Shown here: positions 1 to 6,174 of the stretch, in pieces | Position numbering within the stretch: the first letter of the stretch is position 1 | Layout: each line of letters starts with the position of its first letter | Source: Coemansia sp. RSA 1804 | Taxonomy: Eukaryota; Kickxellomycota; Kickxellomycetes; Kickxellales; Kickxellaceae | Length of the DNA stretch: 10,383 nucleotides | Direction of reading: 5' to 3' | Assembly: GCA_027578815.1 (NCBI GenBank) | Contig: JANBTH010000808.1 | Span: 632 to 11,014 of the forward strand | Made by a program: the position numbers and the translations under genes | Notes under the pieces: generated by a model | The model's database searches: none | Told to the model about the DNA's origin: nothing | What the model saw: only the letters and a program-made list of their open reading frames with translations

Positions 1-107
1 CTGTCTATCTGGCTGTCTATCTGGCTGTCTATCTGGCTGTCTATCTGGCTGTCTATCTGGCTGTCTATCTGGCTGTCTATCTGGCTGTCTATCTATCTAT
101 CTATCTA
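1..107. repeat. 12-bp minisatellite running into a CTAT microsatellite
   Basis: Seven uninterrupted identical copies of CTGTCTATCTGG fill 1-84. The next copy begins at 85 and degenerates into a CTAT/CTATC tetranucleotide run that ends near 107. The array is cut by the window edge, so its full copy number is unknown. It lies about 100 bp upstream of the AAP uORF and so is in or near the CPA1 promoter. The unit looks like a CTGT/CTAT tetranucleotide repeat in which one mutated 12-mer was amplified. The stretch 108-210 holds no other feature I can support, and I saw no Gcn4/CPC1-type TGACTCA site in it. Confidence 0.95.
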
Positions 108-210
108 CACGGCGCTCTACCCTGTAATCGACCGAAGGCAGACAGACAAGCATAAGCATCCTGCCTCCTTCGCACGCAGCAACCCCCCAGCGCTCGCGTC
201 GTCCTGTTTC

Positions 211-285
211 ATGTACTTTCACTCGTTCGAGAAGAACTCGTCTGACTATCTTGCCGACCAGGTCTGGAGAGCACTGGCCAACTAG
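211..285 (+). CDS. Arginine attenuator peptide (AAP) upstream ORF of CPA1
   Basis: This is a 24-codon ORF ending in TAG, in the leader of the carbamoyl-phosphate synthetase small-subunit gene. Residues 10-22 read SSDYLADQVWRAL; the Neurospora crassa arg-2 AAP has SQDYLSDHLWRAL at the same residues, and both peptides are 24 residues long. Invariant here are Ser10, Asp12, Tyr13, Leu14, Asp16, Trp19, Arg20, Ala21 and Leu22. Asp12 is the residue whose change abolishes arginine regulation in Neurospora. The first nine residues are unlike, as is usual for this peptide. In known systems the nascent AAP, with arginine, stalls the 80S ribosome at the uORF stop and blocks scanning to the main start; in yeast it also promotes nonsense-mediated decay. 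The ATG context is weak (T at -3, T at +4), which suits leaky scanning. It is the only ATG between the minisatellite and the CPA1 start. Identity is seen in the sequence; activity is inferred from the family. Confidence 0.93.
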   Translation: MYFHSFEKNSSDYLADQVWRALAN

Positions 286-478
286 AGGAGATCTGCGACC
301 AGGATAACAGCAGAACCACACAGCAGAAAAAACCTCGTTCTGTTTGCTGAACGGAAAAAGCCGCACTCCCGTTTCCGCCGCTGATCTGTGCTGATTTCTG
401 ATTTAATCGGCGCCCCTGCTATTATTTTATTTCCCCCCCCCTCCCACCAAGCACTCTTTCGTCTTGCTCTTCTCTGCG
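286..478 (+). promoter_or_regulatory. Inter-ORF leader between AAP uORF and CPA1
   Basis: This 193-nt spacer contains no ATG in any frame, so a ribosome that bypasses or resumes after the uORF would meet the CPA1 start next. It contains a run of nine C at 433-441 and a pyrimidine-rich stretch just before the start. A leader intron ending in the CAAG near 450 cannot be excluded, but I see no convincing donor to go with it. Confidence 0.6.
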
Positions 479-1768
479 ATGGCTGCGCTCCTGGCTTCGG
501 CCTCCAAGAAGGCGCTCCCGCCGCAGGCGGCGCGCACCCTGGCGTCGGCGGTGGCCGACAAGCAGCCGCTGCAGGCGGTCTATCCGGTGGCGGCGGGAGC
601 GCTGACGGCGCGGCTGCGGCTGCGCACGGGCGAGACATTCACGGGCGGGTCGTTTGGCGCGGACGCGCCGGCGGCGGTTGTCGGCGAGACGGTGTTCACG
701 ACGTCGCTGGTCGGATATCCCGAGTCGATGACGGATCCGTCGTACCGCGGCCAGCTGCTTGTGTTCACGCAGCCGCTGATCGGCAACTACGGGGTTCCGC
801 GGCGCACACGTGACGCGTACGGGCTGCTGAAGCACTTTGAGTCGGAGCGCATCCAGTGCCGCGGCATCGTGGTCGGCGACTACGCGGCGAAGTACTCGCA
901 CTGGAACGCGGTGGAGTCGCTGGGCGCCTGGTGCGCGCGCGAGGGCGTGCCGGCCATCACCGGCGTCGACACGCGCGCGCTGGTGCACATTCTGCGCGGC
1001 CAGGGCTCGACGCTGGGCGCGCTGGGCTCGCCGGCGGCGGCGGATGCTGCGGTTGCGTGGGACGATCCCAACGCGCGCAACCTCGTTGCGCAGGCGTCGA
1101 CGCCGGCCGTGCGCGTCTTCAACGAGGCCGGCGACGTCAACGTTGCGCTGGTCGACTGCGGCGCCAAGAACAACATCATCCGCGCGCTGTGCGAGCAGGG
1201 CGCGCGCGTGACGCTGGTGCCGTGGGACCACGACCTTATGGGCGGCCTGGCGCAGTACGACGGCATCTTCATCTCGAACGGGCCGGGCGCGCCCACGATG
1301 TGCGGCGCGACGATTGCGCAGCTGCGGCGCGCGTTTGCCGTGTACCGGCGCCCGATCTTCGGCATCTGCATGGGCAACCAGCTGATGGGGCTGGCCGCCG
1401 GGCTCAACGCCTACAAGCTGCGCTTCGGCAACCGCGGCCACAACCAGCCGGCCGTTGATCTGACCACGCGCAAGTGCGTGATCACGTCGCAGAATCACGG
1501 CTACGCGCTCGACGACGCCACGATGCCCGCCGGGTGGGCGCGCTACTACGTCAACGCCAACGACGGCTCCAACGAGGGCATCCGCCACCTCGAGAAGCCC
1601 TTCAGGTCCGTGCAGTTCCACCCCGAGGCCAAGGGCGGCCCGCTCGACACCGCCTATCTGTTTGCCGAGTTCGTTGACAGCGTGCGCGCCGCGAAGGCTG
1701 CTGGCACCGCGGCGGTTGGCCTCGAGGGCGAGGAGAGCGGTGCGGCTGCTGCGTCGGCCAGCGCGTAG
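479..1768 (+). CDS. CPA1: Carbamoyl-phosphate synthase, arginine-specific, small (glutaminase) subunit
   Basis: This 429-residue protein hydrolyses glutamine and passes ammonia to the large CPS subunit to make carbamoyl phosphate for arginine synthesis. The CPSase small-chain N-terminal domain spans about 44-200 (GYPESMTDPSYRGQ, GVDTRA at 162-167). A class I glutamine amidotransferase domain spans about 222-405. It has the oxyanion motif NGPGAP at 267-272, nucleophile Cys297 in GICMGNQ, QNHGYA around His340, and catalytic His381 and Glu383 in FHPE. All catalytic residues are present; Asn replaces the His of the common GICLGHQ motif. The ATG at 479 has a good context (G at -3, G at +4), and the frame upstream holds no earlier ATG. 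Residues 1-26 are rich in Ala, Leu, Lys and Arg without acids, which suggests mitochondrial import as for Neurospora ARG-2 and unlike cytosolic yeast Cpa1. The last 30 residues are low-complexity Ala/Gly/Glu. The AAP uORF upstream settles arginine-pathway rather than pyrimidine-pathway use. The gene is intronless and GC-rich. Confidence 0.96.
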   Translation: MAALLASASKKALPPQAARTLASAVADKQPLQAVYPVAAGALTARLRLRTGETFTGGSFGADAPAAVVGETVFTTSLVGYPESMTDPSYRGQLLVFTQPLIGNYGVPRRTRDAYGLLKHFESERIQCRGIVVGDYAAKYSHWNAVESLGAWCAREGVPAITGVDTRALVHILRGQGSTLGALGSPAAADAAVAWDDPNARNLVAQASTPAVRVFNEAGDVNVALVDCGAKNNIIRALCEQGARVTLVPWDHDLMGGLAQYDGIFISNGPGAPTMCGATIAQLRRAFAVYRRPIFGICMGNQLMGLAAGLNAYKLRFGNRGHNQPAVDLTTRKCVITSQNHGYALDDATMPAGWARYYVNANDGSNEGIRHLEKPFRSVQFHPEAKGGPLDTAYLFAEFVDSVRAAKAAGTAAVGLEGEESGAAAASASA

Positions 1769-1798
1769 CTTTTGCTTTTGCTTTTGCTTTTGCTTTTG
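1769..1798. repeat. Five tandem CTTTTG hexamers after the CPA1 stop
   Basis: Five perfect copies of CTTTTG begin on the base after the TAG stop of CPA1, so they form the start of its 3' untranslated region. No function is evident; replication slippage is the simplest origin. Confidence 0.9.
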
Positions 1799-2097
1799 GC
1801 TATTTGCGATTCTGGAATAGAGAAGCAGGATGCAAGCCCCCCCTCCCGCCATGTCCCATGTGCTGCTGTTGCCGATGGGTGAGATGGTTCTCCTGTTTGC
1901 TTATGCTGTCCTGGGACATCCCCCCCCCACCAAGCAGAAGGCTGGCGAACATGTGCTGGCTCGAGTATTAATACCACGCCAGATCCCGGGTGAAGAAGAG
2001 GTCGCTTCAGCAAGCACAGCTTGGCACCCTGCTCTCTCTCTCTCCCTCTCTCTCCCTCTCTCTCTCCCCCCCCCTTTCCTCGCTATCCACCCTCGCA
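1799..2097 (+). promoter_or_regulatory. CPA1 3' region and promoter/leader of the next membrane protein gene
   Basis: About 300 bp without a gene. It holds several ATGs between 1830 and 1955 that open only short or shadow frames. A run of C lies around 1920-1928. A nearly pure CT tract covers about 2032-2079 and ends in nine C at 2066-2074, some 25 bp before the next start codon. The tract resembles the pyrimidine-rich initiator regions of fungal promoters. No TATA box is clear, although TATTAATA occurs near 1966. Confidence 0.55.
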
Positions 2098-2910
2098 ATG
2101 GCACCACCGCCCATCTCTGCCGACCAGTGGATTGGCGGCGTCCTGCTGCTGGCGCTGAGCGGCTTCTACCTGCTCGCAAGGAAGAGCATGGCGCTGCATC
2201 TGGCCAGCGTATTCGTGGCGTCGGCTGCCGCTTCGTACGCGGCCAGCCTGGCAATCTACATGCCGAGCGCAGCCAACCACGCGCGCCGCACGGCCTATGT
2301 GGTTCTAAGCGTGGTGGTTGGGATCCAATCGGTGGTTGCAGCGCACTGTGCGGCGGCTGCTGCTGCTGCTGCTGCTTCCTGCTGCTGCTGCTTCTCCTTG
2401 TTTCCTCGGCGGAATGTCGCTCGGCTGGCCGGCCGCCTCGTGCACGGCGGGGTCGCGGGCACTGCGTTTGCGCTGTATCTGTTTGGAATGAGTCCCGCCG
2501 GCGGGCTCGTCGAGTCGGCGGCCGCGCGGGCTGCGCTGGCTGCCACGCTAAGCGGCCTGCTTGCTGCCGCCAACGCTGTCTGTCCGCCGTGGATGGACTC
2601 GGCCTGCGCTGCCGTGCTGGGCGCCTACTTCTTCGCCGTCGGCGCCGATTGCTTTGCGCGCTCCGGGTATCTGGCCCACGCCGGCGTGTTCTTCTTCGGC
2701 GCCCAGCGCTCCGTGATCGGCGCTGTTGGCTATCTTCCGCCGGTGCCGCAGAATGCCTTTGCGCTGCAGGCTGCCGCGCTTCTGCTTGCTGCAACCGTGG
2801 GCGGCGCCCTGCGCTGGTGGCTGGCCGCTCGGCGCTTTCGGACCAAAATGGACGACGATCAGTATCATCATCACTACCATTGCCGTTATCACTGCCGTCT
2901 TTCTTGCTAA
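2098..2910 (+). CDS. Polytopic membrane protein, DUF4203/TM7S3-TM198-like
   Basis: This is a 270-residue protein with seven or eight hydrophobic helices, at roughly 11-27, 33-54, 64-90, 111-130, 143-161, 168-187, 191-211 and 219-241. No signal peptide is evident beyond the first helix. The pattern GFYLLARKSMALHLA after helix 1 and AVLGAYFFAVGADCFARSGY at 172-191 recall the fungal DUF4203 (TM7S3/TM198-like) family, whose biochemical role is not established. The family assignment comes from pattern memory. A GCT/TGC triplet run encodes nine alanines (85-93), then Ser and four cysteines: the same repeat read in two phases. The C-terminal tail 251-270 is acidic, then His/Cys-rich (HHHYHCRYHC), and is not typical of the family. 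The start was chosen as the first ATG in frame, with G at -3 and +4, right after a CT-rich leader. No intron is needed. The hydrophobic GC-rich reading frame is convincing; the function is unknown. Confidence 0.72.
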   Translation: MAPPPISADQWIGGVLLLALSGFYLLARKSMALHLASVFVASAAASYAASLAIYMPSAANHARRTAYVVLSVVVGIQSVVAAHCAAAAAAAAASCCCCFSLFPRRNVARLAGRLVHGGVAGTAFALYLFGMSPAGGLVESAAARAALAATLSGLLAAANAVCPPWMDSACAAVLGAYFFAVGADCFARSGYLAHAGVFFFGAQRSVIGAVGYLPPVPQNAFALQAAALLLAATVGGALRWWLAARRFRTKMDDDQYHHHYHCRYHCRLSC

Positions 2911-3386
2911 GCAGCTGCGTGCGAAGGGGGGGAGGGGGATCGACAAGTTGTCTATCCATCATCTCTCTTTCTCCTCTCTTTCCAGTGTGAAAGCGAGATA
3001 TTATGGCTTTTGCAGGCCCCGATACTGGATAATATATGGACACACCCTGGCTGCAGGTAACTCGCATGCATAGCTGCGATATTTTCCCAACAAAATAATG
3101 ATTGAAATTACAAACGAATGCAGTCTCCGCCTCGACTCACTCACTACTGTTCCACCCTCACAAAGAACAGCGGAGAGAGAGAGAGAGAGAGAAAGAGAGA
3201 CACTGCATGCAAATTAAACTTCCTTTCTGCAATTTTTAAGCATGCATGCCCGGCGGGGGAGGGGAGGGGAGGCGAGGGGAGGGGGGGCTTTTTGAGCTGG
3301 CCTGCCATTCTATTCCTTTCACCATCCAGCACCATCTATCTGGCGGAAAAGCCCTTTCCAGAAAAAGATTCGCTGGAATTGCTCAC

Positions 3387-3463
3387 GGCCTTTGTAATCA
3401 AAAGACAGTGTTGAAATCCGGTTCATTATCAACCCACGCACCGCGTGAGCACTGAAAAAGGCC
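3387..3463. other. Possible structured element: nested inverted repeats
   Basis: GGCCTTT at 3387-3393 pairs with AAAGGCC at 3457-3463. Inside it CAGTG at 3406-3410 pairs with CACTG at 3450-3454. Inside that are two abutting hairpins: GGTT/AACC (3420-3423 with 3431-3434, 7-nt loop) and CACGC/GCGTG (3435-3439 with 3443-3447, 3-nt loop). The whole could fold as a branched structure on either strand. The stems are short and the pairing was found by eye, so chance remains possible. It matches no RNA family I know. Confidence 0.3.
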
Positions 3464-3509
3464 TTTTTAAAATAAAAGCCCCGTATGACAAGAATGCCTC
3501 GCGCATTCT
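3455..3509. repeat. Perfect palindrome followed by a 7-bp hairpin
   Basis: AAAAAGGCCTTTTT at 3455-3468 is a perfect 14-bp palindrome. AGAATGC at 3491-3497 and GCATTCT at 3503-3509 form a 7-bp stem with a 5-nt loop. An imperfect palindrome (GACC, GATC core, GGTC) follows at 3536-3549. The region could carry a transcript end or a decayed mobile-element terminus; nothing decides between these. Confidence 0.6.
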
Positions 3510-4155
3510 GTAAAAAGACGTGAAAAAGACATAAAGACCGGATCGGGTCATTCCACACTCTGTGTCTTGCACATCAGTATTTTCCATTTCTTCTAGAAAT
3601 CGTAATTACTGCAGTGTGCATTTTCTTTCCTTTTGCTCACTTTCAGTGTACGCATTGTGTGATGTTTGAAGCGAATGAATGGATAAAGTCAGCTTGCATC
3701 TTTTTTTTTTCTTCTTCCTTTTCTTATACTCTACTATTCTTTCTCGTTTCCATGTGTTGTTTATTGTGTAATTTTTTTTGATATTTTACGCAAGCATTGT
3801 TGTAATAACCTGCTTGTTTGCCCCCCATTGTTCTTTTTGCAGTCCGTCTTGTTTTTGTTTGTCTTTTAATTTTTTGCTTACTTTTTTTTCCCTTCTCCTT
3901 TTCCTCCCGCGTGTCGCTAGCCAGCCACGTCGGGCCTGCCTTTCGATTTCTTTCCTTTTCGTCCCAAAGAGAAAAGACAAGCTCAGCGAGCGAGAGAGAA
4001 AAAAAAAAAAAAGCTCCCTCCCCTTTGGTTTTCTATTCATGCCTTTTTTGTTTCCCGCCTTTCCACTCCCATTGTCTTCAATTTCAGTCCCAGCATACAC
4101 TCAACATCTGACATCTAGCATTCAGCATTCAGTCTCACTCGGTCTCCATTTCGTG

Positions 4156-4232
4156 TATATATAACCTTTTCATATTTCCAACCACATTTTTGTTTTCCTT
4201 CTTTTTTCTTTACTACTAATTATTTTATAAAG
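4156..4232 (+). promoter_or_regulatory. Candidate TATA elements for the CAP gene
   Basis: TATATATAA lies at 4156-4164 and TATAAAG at 4226-4232, about 275 and 205 bp upstream of the CAP start codon. Between the second one and the start there is no ATG, and the leader is rich in T and CT. Either could direct transcription; the choice cannot be made from sequence. Confidence 0.35.
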
Positions 4233-4430
4233 AAAAGCATTTCTTACTTTTTTTTCATCTTGTTAGTTTTCAATTTTTCATTATTTGAAAAAGTCTGTTG
4301 ACCAGATTATTTCAATTCCTTCACTTTTCCATTTCTCCATTCATTCATCCATCCATCCATCCATCCATCTCCTCCTTCTCTCTCTCTCTCCCTCCCAATC
4401 CTTTCATTACCTGTTTCTCCCAATTAAAAC

Positions 4431-5132
4431 ATGGTTAGGTTCGCTTCGCTTCTTGCCGCTGGTGCCCTGGCGCTTGGTGCTCTGGTTAGTGGTGCGCCTG
4501 TGGATATCGGCGGTGCTGCCCAGGCACGGCGCGACTACCACGAAATCAACACTGCGTACGTGGCGCCGTCTCGGCCAGCCAGAGCCCAGCAAACCGTTAC
4601 TGTCACCGTTGACCGGTACATTAACAAGCTGTCTGGCGGCGGATACACGACGATGCTGACGCCGCCGCCCGATGCCGAAGGCGACTCCGATACTCCGGCG
4701 CCGGCATCGACTCCTCAGTACGCAACAACAACCACAGCGGCAGCTTCTTCCTCGGGCGGCAGCTACACCAACGACTGGAAGCAGCAGATGCTGGTGCTTG
4801 TCAACCAGATCCGCGCAGGGGTCGGAAAGCCCGCGCTGACCATCAACGACGGTCTCAACCAGATGGCAGAGGCGCAGTCGGATTACCAGGCGTCCATTGC
4901 GACCATGACGCACAGCAATCCGTCCGGCTCGCTTGGCGCCCGATGCTCCAGCTACGGCATCAAGTGGAGCGGCGTGGCGGAAAATGTCGCCTGGAACTAT
5001 CCCGACGTTGCCGCCGTTGTCCAGGGCTGGAAAGACAGCCCCGGCCACTATGCAAACATGATTGGCGACTACAACGTTGTTGGTTTTGGCGTCAACAATC
5101 TTTACTGGACTCAAGATTTTGCCAAAATCTAG
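4431..5132 (+). CDS. Secreted CAP-superfamily (SCP/PR-1-like) protein
   Basis: This is a 233-residue protein. Residues 1-22 form a signal peptide (Arg3, hydrophobic 5-19, likely cleavage around SGA). A dibasic RR at 33-34 could be a kexin site. Residues 35-112 are a low-complexity Thr/Ser/Pro/Ala linker likely to be O-glycosylated. The CAP domain fills 115-233: WKQQMLVLVNQIRAGVGKPAL, then MTHSNP with His161, GVAENVAWN with Glu184, WKDSPGHYANMIGDYNVVGFG with His206, and a final WTQDFA. These give the conserved His-Glu-His of the CAP cavity. Family members bind sterols or other lipids or act at the cell surface in fungal growth and host contact; the ligand here is unknown. Only one cysteine (Cys172) is present, so the usual disulfides are missing. 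The first ATG has A at -3 and follows a pyrimidine-rich leader. Intronless. The family call is firm; the role is not. Confidence 0.94.
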   Translation: MVRFASLLAAGALALGALVSGAPVDIGGAAQARRDYHEINTAYVAPSRPARAQQTVTVTVDRYINKLSGGGYTTMLTPPPDAEGDSDTPAPASTPQYATTTTAAASSSGGSYTNDWKQQMLVLVNQIRAGVGKPALTINDGLNQMAEAQSDYQASIATMTHSNPSGSLGARCSSYGIKWSGVAENVAWNYPDVAAVVQGWKDSPGHYANMIGDYNVVGFGVNNLYWTQDFAKI

Positions 5133-5394
5133 TTTTTTTTTCATTTTTCATATAACTGTTTTTTATTCTTCCCACCCCATTTTTTCTGATGGTGTTGTTG
5201 GAAAAAGAGAAAAATACATACATGAGCAGTTGGAAGTGGAAATTGGAATTGGAATTGGGAATGGCCTTCTCTTTCGTTGTCGTTAATTAACGCGCTGCTG
5301 AATAATAACGCTCGACGCAGTAGTAGCTTTCTGTGTCAACAATGCTCTTATTGCCCCCCCTCCATTCCATTCATTGATCAGTCAGTCCAGTCAC

Positions 5395-5432
<38 letters not shown>

Positions 5433-5787
5433 ACGGGCTGATCGTCTGATCGGCTGCATACTCTCGATCTGATTAGGCGGCATCGGCTATTCATGTGACC
5501 TGGGCCCTTTCTGTCACTATATCTCGCATTTGCGAAAAATGGAAAGGGCAAAATGGCATGCGTGACGTTTTCCCACTTCCCCTTTCACTCCTTTTCCGTT
5601 TTCCTCTCCTTTCATCACTTTTTTCTATTTCTTGCAATCTGTCTTGTTGTTACACTTTCTGATTTCCGCGTCCATCTCTCGGCTTCAGCTTCAATTCCCC
5701 TCCCCCCCAGCCTGTTCTTTGTTTGTTGTCGTACATTCGACTCATTCTCATCTGCACCAACACACCCGTGGATTGTGGAGCGCCAAA
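5133..5787 (+). promoter_or_regulatory. CAP 3' region and VPS55 promoter/leader
   Basis: A 655-bp gap. It contains a T-rich CAP 3' end, short GGAATT-like repeats at about 5236-5262, and the perfect 12-bp palindrome CGTTAATTAACG at 5281-5292. A CTGT microsatellite and a pyrimidine-rich leader with seven C at 5702-5708 follow. Two ATGs near 5539 and 5553 open a frame that overlaps VPS55 out of phase; they probably lie upstream of the transcription start. Between about 5560 and the VPS55 start no ATG occurs. Confidence 0.5.
5396..5432. repeat. CTGT tetranucleotide microsatellite
   Basis: Nine perfect tandem CTGT units plus one base. It is the same tetranucleotide that makes up part of the minisatellite at the window start. 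Confidence 0.95.
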
Positions 5788-6174
5788 ATGACGGCCGGAG
5801 TCAAGACCATAGTAGCGCTGTCGGTGTGTCTGGCCGCCGGGTTCCTTCTCTCCATCCTGTCGTGCGCGCTGTACGGGAACTGGTGGCCGCTGGTGGTGGT
5901 GTTCACGTATGCGGTGGCGCCGCTGTCAAACGCGGTGTTCGGGCGATTCGTGTCGTCGGATCCGCTGGCAGACGTCAGCTCGTCGGTGGCCGACTTTGGC
6001 CGCTTCGTCACGGCCATTCTTGTTGTCTCGGGCCTCGGGCTCCCCGTTGTCCTCGCGCATGCCGGCATCATCACGCATCCGGCCATGACGATGAGTGTCC
6101 TGGGCGGCGTGCTCGTCTACGGCACCATTATTGTCTACTCGTCGCTGTTTAGGTCGCAAAGCCATGACTTTTGA
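5788..6174 (+). CDS. VPS55: Vps55/LEPROT-family endosomal membrane protein
   Basis: This is a 128-residue protein with four transmembrane helices at about 7-27, 34-51, 72-93 and 99-120, the size and topology of the Vps55/OB-RGRP family. Diagnostic segments are ALYGNWWPLVVVFTYAVAP at 27-45 and GRFVTAILVVSGLGLPVVLA at 71-90, followed by HAGIITHPAM and the GGVLVYGTIIVYSSLF end. In yeast Vps55 works with Vps68 in transport from the late endosome to the vacuole; animal relatives (LEPROT, LEPROTL1) affect receptor trafficking. The ATG at 5788 has A at -3. The frame is open further upstream, but that part has no ATG before 5788 and reads as leader. The ORF needs no intron. Neighbours give no functional hint. 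Assignment by family pattern is firm. Confidence 0.96.
   Translation: MTAGVKTIVALSVCLAAGFLLSILSCALYGNWWPLVVVFTYAVAPLSNAVFGRFVSSDPLADVSSSVADFGRFVTAILVVSGLGLPVVLAHAGIITHPAMTMSVLGGVLVYGTIIVYSSLFRSQSHDF

Larger units (their letters stand above)
2911..4430. other. 1.5-kb intergenic region between the membrane protein gene and the CAP gene
   Basis: I find no supportable protein-coding gene on either strand here; the short frames lack family patterns and follow simple-sequence biases. Contents in order: a GA dinucleotide run near 3173-3192; a GGGGA-rich purine tract near 3253-3288; a cluster of short inverted repeats at 3387-3549, listed separately; then T-rich and pyrimidine-rich DNA from about 3690 that includes an A run near 3999-4012. 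A CCAT tetranucleotide run near 4343-4368 and a CT run near 4376-4391 precede the CAP start. No tRNA or known spliceosomal RNA was recognised. Confidence 0.6.

Noticed and set aside
1..107. CRISPR-like array
   Set aside because: The units are 12 bp and contiguous with no spacers, in a eukaryotic context; it is a minisatellite.
97..366. 89-residue antisense ORF across the minisatellite and uORF
   Set aside because: No recognisable pattern, and it is overlapped by the clearly conserved AAP uORF on the other strand.
422..1852. 476-residue antisense ORF opposite CPA1
   Set aside because: It is Arg/Ala/His-rich, without any family pattern, and arises from GC-biased codons of CPA1 on the other strand.
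1830..2990. 386-residue + strand ORF overlapping the membrane protein gene in another frame
   Set aside because: Its translation is Ser/Leu repeats from the CT tract followed by Arg/Cys-rich shadow sequence. It has no domain.
1901..3067. 388-residue antisense ORF opposite the membrane protein gene
   Set aside because: It is low-complexity Arg/Ser/Gln sequence that mirrors the CT tract and GCT repeats; the + strand frame is a coherent multi-helix protein.
3411..3450. Possible tRNA T-arm (GGTT, 7-nt loop, AACC)
   Set aside because: The stem is only 4 bp, the TTCRA loop is absent, and no acceptor or anticodon arm can be placed around it.
3118..3558. Several overlapping small ORFs on both strands in the intergenic region
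   Set aside because: All are under 100 residues, overlap one another, and are driven by GA and GGGGA repeats or have no family pattern.
3778..4164. 128-residue Phe/Ser/Leu-rich ORF and its antisense partner
   Set aside because: Both are translations of pyrimidine-rich promoter sequence and its complement.
5553..6152. 199-residue + strand ORF overlapping VPS55
   Set aside because: The first part is translated pyrimidine-rich leader and the second part is the out-of-phase shadow of VPS55.
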